A stretch of 64,000 bases of DNA from Rhodoferax sp. (GTDB taxonomy: Bacteria > Pseudomonadota > Gammaproteobacteria > Burkholderiales > Burkholderiaceae_C): the NCBI RefSeq assembly GCF_030697375.1, contig NZ_JAUYQD010000053.1, forward strand, positions 1 through 64,000. The letters are read 5' to 3'. The notes under the pieces were generated by a model that was not told where the DNA came from, did no database searches, and was given only the letters and a program-made list of their open reading frames with translations. Made by a program: the position numbers and the translations under genes. How positions within the stretch are numbered: position 1 is the first letter of the stretch; the number at the start of each line of letters is the position of its first letter. Shown in pieces: positions 57,418 to 64,000 of this stretch.

Positions 57418-57885
57418 TTACAGTTTCAGGCTCATGACAATGGCGTCTTCGCGCTGGCCATCGCCCGCCGGGTAGTAGTGTTTGCGCTGCCCCATGCGGC
57501 GGTAGCCGTGGCGCTCATACACCTGCAAGGCGCGCGTATTGCCGACCCGCACCTCCAGCCACAGCCACTGGGCCGCTTGCCCCCGGGCCCACAGGGTCAG
57601 CGCATCGAGCATCACCTTGGCCCAGCCCTGGCCCTGGTACTCGGGCGCCACGGTGATGTTGAGCAGGTGCACCTCATCCACGCCCTTCATGGCCACAAAG
57701 TAGCCCAGCACCGTCTGGTTGGCCACCAGTACCTGGGCCTGGTAGCCCGAATGCAGGGCATCCAGAAAATTGGCACGATTCCAGGGGTGGGCGTAAGCGC
57801 GCTGCTCCACATGCAGCACCACATCCAACCAAGGGGCCAGCAGGGGTTCAAACTGCACTTCAACAGACTCGATCAGGGCTTGCAT
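57418..57885 (-). CDS. rimI: Ribosomal-protein-alanine N-acetyltransferase RimI
   Basis: The 155-residue GNAT carries EQRAYAHPWNRANFLDALHSGY near the N-terminus, the acetyl-CoA loop NITVAPEYQGQGWAKVMLDAL, and WLEVRVGNTRALQVYERHGYRRMGQRKHYYP with the catalytic Glu/Tyr residues of RimI. It acetylates the N-terminal Ala of ribosomal protein S18. It follows tsaB with a 4-bp gap, the standard gene order. ATG 57885 begins the conserved domain. Confidence 0.93.
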   Translation of the reverse strand: MQALIESVEVQFEPLLAPWLDVVLHVEQRAYAHPWNRANFLDALHSGYQAQVLVANQTVLGYFVAMKGVDEVHLLNITVAPEYQGQGWAKVMLDALTLWARGQAAQWLWLEVRVGNTRALQVYERHGYRRMGQRKHYYPAGDGQREDAIVMSLKL

Positions 57886-57889
57886 GGGT

Positions 57890-58642
57890 TTATCCGTGGC
57901 TGGAGTGCGCCAGTGCCGCCGCCAGGCCCTGGGCCTGGGCTTTTTCGGCGCTGCGCTCCAGCGTGGTTTTGGCGACCTTGTCGCGGATATAGACCGGCAA
58001 AGCCTGTTCGGCGGGCACCGCCAAGCCCTGGGCCAGCAACTGGGGCGCCAGGCGCAGCATGGCCAGTGCACTGGGCAAGGCGGTGATGCCCTGCGCCGCG
58101 CCCATGGCCGCCAAGCGCTCGCCATAGACCGAGAACACATTGCCCGCCCAGTACACACGCCCCGCGCTTGCGGGCAAATCTTCAGGACGGACCAGGCCGC
58201 TGCCTTGCAGCTCGGTCCATTGCGTTCCTTCAAAGGCATAGGTGGCGGCGTACATTTCGTCCATGCGGGCGTCCAGCAGGGCGGTGACCTCGCCGCGCGG
58301 CAGGTCGGCCAAAGCCGCAAAGCGTGCTTCTTCGGCCACCGCCAGCAAAGACGCCACCGGCAGCACCGGCACCCGGGCCCCAAAGGCCAGCCCCTGGGCC
58401 ACCGCGCAGGCGGTGCGCAAGCCGGTGAACGACCCCGGCCCGCTGCCAAAACAAATGGCGTCCAGCGCGTGCAAGGGCAGTTCGGCCTGCTGCATCAGCG
58501 CCAAAATCGCGGCAATCAGGCCGGTGGAGGCCTGTGCACCGCCGACGCCGCTGTGCTGCCATTGCTGCACCCGCCCGTCCACCGTGCGGGCCACGGCGAT
58601 GTGCATCGCCTCGGTACTGGTATCAAACGCCAAAAGATTCAT
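57890..58642 (-). CDS. tsaB: tRNA threonylcarbamoyladenosine biosynthesis protein TsaB
   Basis: The 250-residue protein has the ASKHA-fold N-terminus MNLLAFDTSTEAMHIAV and the conserved FGSGPGSFTGLRTACAVAQGLAFG. TsaB works with TsaD and TsaE to make t6A in tRNAs that read ANN codons. It heads the tsaB-rimI-udg-pyrF run and begins 14 bp after the EamA gene stop. Confidence 0.95.
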   Translation of the reverse strand: MNLLAFDTSTEAMHIAVARTVDGRVQQWQHSGVGGAQASTGLIAAILALMQQAELPLHALDAICFGSGPGSFTGLRTACAVAQGLAFGARVPVLPVASLLAVAEEARFAALADLPRGEVTALLDARMDEMYAATYAFEGTQWTELQGSGLVRPEDLPASAGRVYWAGNVFSVYGERLAAMGAAQGITALPSALAMLRLAPQLLAQGLAVPAEQALPVYIRDKVAKTTLERSAEKAQAQGLAAALAHSSHG

Positions 58643-58647
58643 ACATT

Positions 58648-58712
58648 CAAGCCTAATTAGCCTCTAGCCCCCGTAGACACTGCGTGAGCAGCTTCCATTT
58701 TAGGAGCAACAG
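58648..58712 (+). repeat. Dispersed element, copy 9 (overlaps the 3' end of the EamA gene)
   Basis: CACTGCGTGAGCA leads into GCTTCC-ATTTTA-GGAGC: the arm bases differ from other copies but still pair (CC/GG instead of AT/AT, with one bulged T). On the minus strand it encodes the last residues of the EamA protein (APKMEAAHAVSTGARG) and supplies its stop. Confidence 0.8.
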
Positions 58713-59712
58713 CCGCCACTTTGCGGACCCCGAACACAATGCCGGCGGTCACCAGCGTCAGCCCGGCGATCACATTCCAGCCCAAAGGCTCCCCCAAGAC
58801 CAGCGCCGCGGACAGGGCCGACAGCCCCGGCACCACCGCCGTGATCATGGTCGAGCGCACCGGCCCGAAGTGCTGGATCATCTTGGTAAAGGCAATGCCC
58901 GAAATCACCACCGAGCCCACGCCCTGAAAAAACATCTGAAACGCCACGTCGTGCAGCGGCGCATGAAACACCCGCCCTGGCACCCACTGGAGCAGGGCCA
59001 AGGCGGTGTAGACGGGCACATAGGTCAGAAAAGCAAACGCGGTAATGGCGATGGTGGCCCGCACCGCGTCCAGCGCCAGACGGCGCACCAGCACGCTGTA
59101 GCAGGACCACACCATGGACGAGGCGATGAACAACACGTCGCCGCGCCAGATGCCACTGCCGTCCAGCGCATGCAGCAGGCTGGCACCCCCGACCAGCAGG
59201 TCGCCGCCCACAATCAAGGCCAGGCCCAGCGCGCGGCTGGGGGTGATGCGGTCCCCCAACACCCACACAGCCAGCAGCGCCGTCCACAGCGGCAGGCTGC
59301 CGGGCATCAGCACCGAGGCATGGGCCGCCGGGGCAAACACAAAGCCGTTGTAGGCCAGCATGGCGTACAGCAGCCCCCCAAAAAAACCGATCTGCAGCGT
59401 GGTGCGCAAAGGCAGAGGCGACAGCCCTCCCAGCGAGCTACCCGTATGGCTGTACCCAGCCACCCCTTCGGCCCGGCGCAGGCGATCGCGCTGGCTCAAA
59501 AACCAGCCCCAGGGCAGCAAAATCAGGCTGGCGCCCCAGATGCGGGCGTACACGATGTCAAACGGCCCCAGCACACCACCGCGCGCCGGGTCGGCCGAGG
59601 CCCGGGCGATCACGATAAAGGAGGTCCAGATCACCACTGTGACCACCGCCGCGATCAGGCCCACGGTTTTGGGCGAGAAAGTGGGTGGCGCGGTGGGGGC
59701 AGTCGAAGGCAT
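58657..59712 (-). CDS. EamA-family (DMT) transporter
   Basis: The 351-residue inner membrane protein has two EamA halves with about ten helices (VVTVVIWTSFIVIARAS, YNGFVFAPAAHASVLMPGSLPLWTALLAVWVLGDRIT, and GIAFTKMIQHFGPVRSTMITAVVPGLSALSAALVLGEPLGW). The GP-S-pattern region and GEPL motif are typical of the drug/metabolite exporter group. ATG 59712 was chosen; a much longer open frame upstream is antisense to dacB. The last 17 residues are encoded by a dispersed repeat. The substrate is unknown. Confidence 0.88.
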   Translation of the reverse strand: MPSTAPTAPPTFSPKTVGLIAAVVTVVIWTSFIVIARASADPARGGVLGPFDIVYARIWGASLILLPWGWFLSQRDRLRRAEGVAGYSHTGSSLGGLSPLPLRTTLQIGFFGGLLYAMLAYNGFVFAPAAHASVLMPGSLPLWTALLAVWVLGDRITPSRALGLALIVGGDLLVGGASLLHALDGSGIWRGDVLFIASSMVWSCYSVLVRRLALDAVRATIAITAFAFLTYVPVYTALALLQWVPGRVFHAPLHDVAFQMFFQGVGSVVISGIAFTKMIQHFGPVRSTMITAVVPGLSALSAALVLGEPLGWNVIAGLTLVTAGIVFGVRKVAAVAPKMEAAHAVSTGARG

Positions 59713-59768
59713 GGGGTGATTATCGGGGCTGCGGATCGCGGCGGCGCTGCTGCCCGGATAATCCTCCC

Positions 59769-61247
59769 ATGCCCTTTCGTGTTTTATTGCTCGCCGCGCT
59801 GTGCGGCCTGTGTGCGCTGTCGCCTGCGCAGCCCCTGCCCCCCGAAGTCCACGCCGCACTGGCCCGCGCCAAGGTGCCCTCCGACGCCGTGGCCGTGCTG
59901 CTGGTGGACGCCCAAGGCCAGAGCGCGCCGCGCCTGAGCCACCGCGCCGCCGTGCCCATGAACCCGGCCTCGGTGATGAAACTGGTGACCACCTACGCCG
60001 CGCTGGACCTGCTGGGCCCGGCCTACACCTGGCGCACACCGGTGTACCTGGAGGGCGCGGTGCGCGAGGGCACGCTCTACGGCAATCTGTATATCCAGGG
60101 CCAGGGCGACCCCAAGCTGGTGCTGGAGCGCCTGTGGCTGCTCTTGCGCCGGGTGCAGGGCCTGGGCATCCACACCATCGCCGGGGATGTGGTGCTGGAC
60201 CGCAGCGCCTTCGAGGTGCCCGAGACCAACCCCGCCAGCTTCGACGGCGAACCGCTGCGCCCCTACAACGCCAGCCCCGACGCACTCTTGATCAACTACA
60301 AGGCGGTGGTGATGACCTTCAGCCCGGACAGCAGCACACGCACGGCGCAGGTGCAGTTCGACCCGCCGCTGGCCGGGGTGCAGGTGCCCACCACGGTGCC
60401 GCTGCTGCCTGCCGCCATCGGGGTGCTGGGCGAGTGCGGCGACTACCGGGGCGCGCTCAAGGCCGACTTCTCCGACCCCAGCCGCATCCGCTTTGCGGGC
60501 GGCTACCCGCTGGCCTGCGGGGAAAAGGTCTGGCCCGTGGCCTACGCCGACCCGCCCAGCTACGCCGTGCGCGCCGTACAAGGCCTGTGGCAATCCATGG
60601 GCGGAAAAATCGGCGGCAACGTGCGCATGGGGACCGTGCCCGCCATGCTGCTGGGCGCCGCCAAACCGGCCTTTGAAGTCAGCTCCGCACCGCTGGCCGA
60701 GGTCATCCGCGACATCAACAAATACAGCAACAACGTGATGGCCCAGCAGGTGTTTTTGACACTGGGGCGGGTGGTACCCCTGGCCGACGCAGCGCCTGCC
60801 GACGCCGGCACGGCCAGCACCCCACCGCCGCCCGGCAGCTTTGCGGCATCGCGCGCCGTGCTGCAGCGCTGGTGGACCCAGCGCGTCGGCCCCAATGACG
60901 CGCCGGTGCTGGACAACGGCTCGGGCCTGTCGCGCCAGGAGCGCATCAGCGCCCAGGGCCTGGCGCGCCTGCTGCACAACGCCTACCTGTCGCCGCTGAT
61001 GCCGGAGCTGATGGCCTCCTTGCCCATCACCGGCGTGGACGGCACCCTCAAACGCGCCAAGGCCCGCACCAGCGGCGGCGCCCACCTCAAAACCGGCAGC
61101 CTGAGCCATGTGGTGGCGGTGGCGGGCTATGTACACGCCGCCAGCGGCAAGCGCTACGTGCTGGTCGCCCTGATCAACCATGCGAATGCCAACGCCGCCC
61201 GCCCCGCCCTCGACGCCCTGGTCGACTGGGCGATCCAAGACCACTGA
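59769..61247 (+). CDS. dacB: D-alanyl-D-alanine carboxypeptidase/endopeptidase (PBP4)
   Basis: The 492-residue periplasmic enzyme has a signal peptide (about 1-20). The serine PBP motifs of class C are SVMK (Ser68), SNN (about 320-322) and KTG (441-443). It trims and cleaves D-Ala-mDAP cross-links in peptidoglycan. Length and the inserted domain between SxxK and SxN fit PBP4. It is divergent from the EamA gene and is followed 8 bp later by the SemiSWEET gene. Confidence 0.95.
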   Translation: MPFRVLLLAALCGLCALSPAQPLPPEVHAALARAKVPSDAVAVLLVDAQGQSAPRLSHRAAVPMNPASVMKLVTTYAALDLLGPAYTWRTPVYLEGAVREGTLYGNLYIQGQGDPKLVLERLWLLLRRVQGLGIHTIAGDVVLDRSAFEVPETNPASFDGEPLRPYNASPDALLINYKAVVMTFSPDSSTRTAQVQFDPPLAGVQVPTTVPLLPAAIGVLGECGDYRGALKADFSDPSRIRFAGGYPLACGEKVWPVAYADPPSYAVRAVQGLWQSMGGKIGGNVRMGTVPAMLLGAAKPAFEVSSAPLAEVIRDINKYSNNVMAQQVFLTLGRVVPLADAAPADAGTASTPPPPGSFAASRAVLQRWWTQRVGPNDAPVLDNGSGLSRQERISAQGLARLLHNAYLSPLMPELMASLPITGVDGTLKRAKARTSGGAHLKTGSLSHVVAVAGYVHAASGKRYVLVALINHANANAARPALDALVDWAIQDH

Positions 61248-61255
61248 AACCCACC

Positions 61256-61513
61256 ATGCAAGCCTCTGACATCGTCGGCTACTTCGCCGCCATCCTCACC
61301 ACCGCCAGTTTTATCCCGCAGGCGCTGCACACTTTCCAGACCAAGGACGTGAGCGGTATTTCGCTGGGCATGTACAGCTCGTTCACCGTGGGGGTGAGCC
61401 TGTGGCTGGTCTACGGCGTGCTGCTCCAGGCCTGGCCCATCGTGATCGCCAACACCATCACCCTCTCGATGGCCGGAGCCATTTTGACGATGAAGCTGCG
61501 TTACCAGAGCTAA
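61256..61513 (+). CDS. SemiSWEET / PQ-loop sugar transporter
   Basis: The 85-residue protein has three membrane helices and a PQ motif (TTASFIPQALHTFQTKDVSGISLGMYSS). SemiSWEETs dimerise to form a sugar uniporter. It lies 8 bp after dacB, so co-transcription is likely. The transported sugar is not deducible. Confidence 0.9.
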   Translation: MQASDIVGYFAAILTTASFIPQALHTFQTKDVSGISLGMYSSFTVGVSLWLVYGVLLQAWPIVIANTITLSMAGAILTMKLRYQS

Positions 61514-61655
61514 AGCCGAAAACCACCCCAGGCCGTGCCGGTCCATCCGCGGGTGCCAGCCCCGTGGATAGCGTCTGGTGACGCAGTGGGGATCCGGGAG
61601 ATGCGGATTCAACTGGGGCCGGTTGATTTTTCCATCCGTGGTAGCATCTAAAAGC

Positions 61656-61674
61656 GCTAATGATAATCATTAGC
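61656..61674. promoter_or_regulatory. Fur box
   Basis: GCTAATGAT-A-ATCATTAGC is a perfect 19-bp palindrome close to the Fur consensus. It lies 38 bp before the cytochrome-b/heme-domain gene, so that gene and the ferredoxin-reductase gene after it are probably repressed by Fe-Fur. An ATTAGCATTA direct extension follows. The rest of 61514-61711 holds no gene that I can see. Confidence 0.92.
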
Positions 61675-61711
61675 ATTAGCATTACTACAAATACAAATTT
61701 AAGGCAGAACT

Positions 61712-63325
61712 ATGTCGCGAGCCACGAGCCGCTCAGACCTTCCAACGATGGCTTGGCATCTGTTGTTGGTCTTTTTCCTGGGACTTTCTCTTCTCACCGG
61801 CCTTCGTATTGCCGCCGACAACGCGCGGGGTGGCTGGCGTGCACTGCTGGAACCCGTGATGCTGCAAGGCGACGTGATGCGCTGGCACATGTGGGCGGCA
61901 CTGGCTCTGGCCGGATTGATCGTCGCCTACGCCGCGTTTTTGTGGCGTGCGCAGCTCAAGGCGCGCTGGGTGGTTTCCTCGGCCGCGCTGAAGGCACCCC
62001 GGGGGCGCTGGCAAGCCATCAACCGCCTGCTCTACTGGCTGGGGTTGGTGTGCCTGGCGCTGGCGATTCTGACAGGTGTCTGGCTGTACTTCCTGCCATC
62101 CCTGGGCTGGTTGTCGCTGATCACACTGGTCCACGAGATTACCTCCTGGTCGCTGCTGGTTTACATGGTGATCCACATCCTTGCGCAATTCATGCTGGGT
62201 GGCTGGCGGCAACTGCTGAAGGTGTTTATTCCTCGGTTCGATCTGCTCCAGGCCGGTGCGGTGATGGGCTGCGCCGCCTTGGTCAGCGGCCTGGCATTTT
62301 GGGCATTGGACTGGCAGATTACGCCTGAGTTGCACCTCAAGCAGGTGGCCAGCGCCCCCCTGCTCGATGGAGAAACCAAGGAGTGGCAAGGCATTCCCGA
62401 GGTCGAAGTCGTCACCGCACACGGCTTTCGCACACCGGACACCGAAACCCGGGTGCGGGTGCGTGGCGTGGTCCATGGCGACCGCGCCTACTTCCTGTTT
62501 GCCTGGCAAGACCCGACCCGCAGCCTGAAGAACCGCCCTTTGCTCAAGACGGAGAACGGCTGGAAGCAGCTCAAGAAAAAGACCGAGAACGGCAATCAGG
62601 TGGACTACTACGAAGACAAGTTCGCGGTGATCCTGAGCCACCTGAACATCCCCTTCGCCGGCAGCTGGCAATTCGGCCCGGAACCCATCTCCGGTCTGCC
62701 CAAGGTGGAGAACGGCCGCGGCTACCACGCCATGCTGGACGGTTCGCTGGCCGACGTTTGGTACTGGAAGTCGGCACGCAGCATTCCGATGGGGCAGATG
62801 GACGACACCCACTTCGGCGCACCGATTGACCCCAAAAATATCGAGGCGGGAGAGCCCCACCCCGGCGGCTACGACAAGGACCCGAAGGAGGGCGGCGGCT
62901 ACACCGACAACTTCACCAAGGAAAACGACATCCTGCTGCCCAAACGCCTGCCCAAGGACCCCAAGGCGCTGATGGCGCGGCTGGGCACGCCCAAACTTGA
63001 CCCGAACCAATCGGACGACTCCCACTACACCATCCTGATGGATGACACGGTGCCGTACACGCCTGAACTCGACACCTATCCGGTGGGCACGCTGCTGCCG
63101 TCGCTGCTGATCAAAGGGCCATTCAAAGGCGACCGTGGCGACATCAGCGCCGCAGGGCGCTGGCAAAACGGCTGGTGGCAGCTCGAAGTTTCACGCAAGC
63201 TCGACACCGGACACCAGAAGGATGTCGCGATCCGTGACCGCAGCTATCTGTGGTTTGCCGCGTTCGACAACAACAAGACCGAACACAGCTGGCACGTGGT
63301 TCCCGTGCGGCTGCGCCTGGATTGA
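61712..63325 (+). CDS. Cytochrome b561-like membrane domain fused to an ethylbenzene-dehydrogenase-gamma-like heme domain
   Basis: The 537-residue protein has about five membrane helices (about 12-215) with histidines suited to heme (RWHMWAALALAG, LVHEITSWSLLVYMVIHI). A periplasmic domain of about 300 residues (from about 220) resembles the heme-b-binding gamma subunit of ethylbenzene/DMSO-type dehydrogenases (DGETKEWQGIPEVEV, RVVHGDRAYFLFAWQDPTRSLKNRPL, MGQMDDTHFGAPID). It would carry electrons across the inner membrane under iron limitation, given the Fur box upstream. The next gene is a ferredoxin-type reductase, its likely electron donor. A role in ferric-siderophore reduction is a hypothesis. 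Confidence 0.85.
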   Translation: MSRATSRSDLPTMAWHLLLVFFLGLSLLTGLRIAADNARGGWRALLEPVMLQGDVMRWHMWAALALAGLIVAYAAFLWRAQLKARWVVSSAALKAPRGRWQAINRLLYWLGLVCLALAILTGVWLYFLPSLGWLSLITLVHEITSWSLLVYMVIHILAQFMLGGWRQLLKVFIPRFDLLQAGAVMGCAALVSGLAFWALDWQITPELHLKQVASAPLLDGETKEWQGIPEVEVVTAHGFRTPDTETRVRVRGVVHGDRAYFLFAWQDPTRSLKNRPLLKTENGWKQLKKKTENGNQVDYYEDKFAVILSHLNIPFAGSWQFGPEPISGLPKVENGRGYHAMLDGSLADVWYWKSARSIPMGQMDDTHFGAPIDPKNIEAGEPHPGGYDKDPKEGGGYTDNFTKENDILLPKRLPKDPKALMARLGTPKLDPNQSDDSHYTILMDDTVPYTPELDTYPVGTLLPSLLIKGPFKGDRGDISAAGRWQNGWWQLEVSRKLDTGHQKDVAIRDRSYLWFAAFDNNKTEHSWHVVPVRLRLD

Positions 63326-63341
63326 TCGGTAAGGACAAGCG

Positions 63342-64000
63342 ATGGCCAAGATTGAGATTGTGGGTTGGGCCGAGACGCTGGAAAACAGCGGTGAGAACAT
63401 CCTGGACAGCGCGATGGCGCAAGGCGTTCCCTTTCCGTTTTCCTGTGGCAGCGGTGATTGCGGCGCATGCAAGGCGCGCTTGCTGGAAGGCGAGGTTGAT
63501 CTTGCACCGTGCCCCGATGGCATCCTGAGCCAACAGGAGCGTGCCCAGGGTTATCTGCTGGCCTGCCGTGCCAAGCCCAAAGGAGACATTCGGATCGAGC
63601 CCGTCAACGAGCTGGTGGAGTTGCCACTGGCACGGCGCATGCGCGGGCGGGTGGTCGAACAGAGCTACCTGAGCCAGGATGTCGTCCTGCTGAGGGTGCG
63701 CACCCGGCGCAGGATCGACTACCTCCCCGGCCAGTACTTCAACCTCAAGTTCGATAACCTGCCGGCGCGGGCCTACTCGGTCGCTTCGGTTCCAAGCGAT
63801 GAAACCCTGGAGTTCCACATTCGCATCGTCCCGGACGGCAAGACATCCAACCATGTGGCGCGTGACGGCATTCTCGGTGGCGAGGTGCAGGTGGATGGCC
63901 CCCACGGCCACGGCTTCTGGCGCGAAAAGCACCGCGGCCCGGTGATCGCAATCGGCGGCGGCACCGGGCTCGCGCCCATGCTCAGCATCGTTCGGGCGGC
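63342..64000 (+). CDS. Ferredoxin-NAD(P)H reductase (2Fe-2S + FAD + NAD domains), cut by the window end
   Basis: The open frame runs to the window edge (219 residues visible). An N-terminal plant-type 2Fe-2S domain has Cys35, Cys40, Cys43 and Cys75 (FSCGSGDCGACKARL ... LLACRAKP). It is followed by an FAD domain with RAYSVAS (flavin-binding RxYS) and the start of the NAD domain (GGGTGLAPMLS). Such proteins move electrons from NAD(P)H via FAD to the iron-sulfur cluster. AAGGA lies before ATG 63342, 16 bp after the cytochrome-b fusion, so the two are co-transcribed under Fur. Confidence 0.9.
   Translation, partial: MAKIEIVGWAETLENSGENILDSAMAQGVPFPFSCGSGDCGACKARLLEGEVDLAPCPDGILSQQERAQGYLLACRAKPKGDIRIEPVNELVELPLARRMRGRVVEQSYLSQDVVLLRVRTRRRIDYLPGQYFNLKFDNLPARAYSVASVPSDETLEFHIRIVPDGKTSNHVARDGILGGEVQVDGPHGHGFWREKHRGPVIAIGGGTGLAPMLSIVRA

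Noticed and set aside
59713..60285. Upstream extension of the EamA gene
   Set aside because: It is antisense to dacB and Arg/Pro-rich with no membrane pattern; the conserved protein starts at 59712.

Overview
The window is high-GC DNA that looks like the chromosome of a betaproteobacterium, most likely a member of the Burkholderiales family Comamonadaceae (Rhodoferax/Albidiferax-like). This rests on gene content and protein style (LapD/LapG with a type I secreted RTX adhesin, AcoR-type regulator, tsaB-rimI-udg-pyrF order, DUF1501/DUF1800 pair) and on a short dispersed intergenic repeat with a GCGTAAGCAGCTAT-like core. I ran no database search. No rRNA, tRNA, complete insertion sequence, prophage or CRISPR array was seen.

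Layout. 1-8.8 kb: end of a very large RTX adhesin, the LapD c-di-GMP receptor and LapG protease that would control its release, and a TolC-like outer membrane channel carrying an extra C-terminal domain. 8.8-14.1 kb: ssb, an MFS transporter, uvrA, then a DUF4143-ATPase remnant next to a 33-nt hairpin. 14.2-25.3 kb: a Sel1 protein, then an AcoR-type sigma-54 activator facing a sigma-54-like promoter, an aldehyde dehydrogenase and a cluster of poorly known genes (PNPOx-like flavoprotein, tandem flavodoxin-fold oxidoreductase, malonyl-CoA-synthetase-like ligase, DUF1097 membrane protein, two uncharacterised proteins). 25.3-33.6 kb: small genes (orphan HicA-like protein, three GNATs, CHMI-like isomerase, YiaA, NlpC/P60-like hydrolase), an Aer-like chemoreceptor, and a MocR regulator divergent from a rhodanese.

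33.6-42.8 kb: a secreted YHYH-protein cluster, an HhH/TfoX-C fusion, and an AraC regulator divergent from a four-gene ABC export operon (ATPase, FtsX-type permease, LolA-like carrier, outer membrane protein), then a solute-binding protein. 43-53.9 kb: a Fic protein lacking the Fic-motif histidine, the DUF1501/DUF1800 pair, a CoA-transferase translationally coupled to a PAS-GGDEF-EAL protein, and two glutathione transferases. 54-64 kb: a diguanylate cyclase, a housekeeping run (tsaB, rimI, udg, pyrF), an EamA exporter, dacB (PBP4), a SemiSWEET, and a perfect Fur box ahead of a cytochrome-b/heme-domain membrane protein and the start of a ferredoxin-reductase.

The least explained material is of three kinds. 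(1) Nine copies of a roughly 40-75 bp dispersed element whose core hairpin shows compensatory base changes; one copy lies inside uvrA and one forms the C-terminus of the EamA gene. (2) Two 33-nt hairpins sharing their outer arms and loop but with different paired inner bases. (3) The sigma-54-linked cluster at 17-25 kb, whose substrate I cannot deduce.
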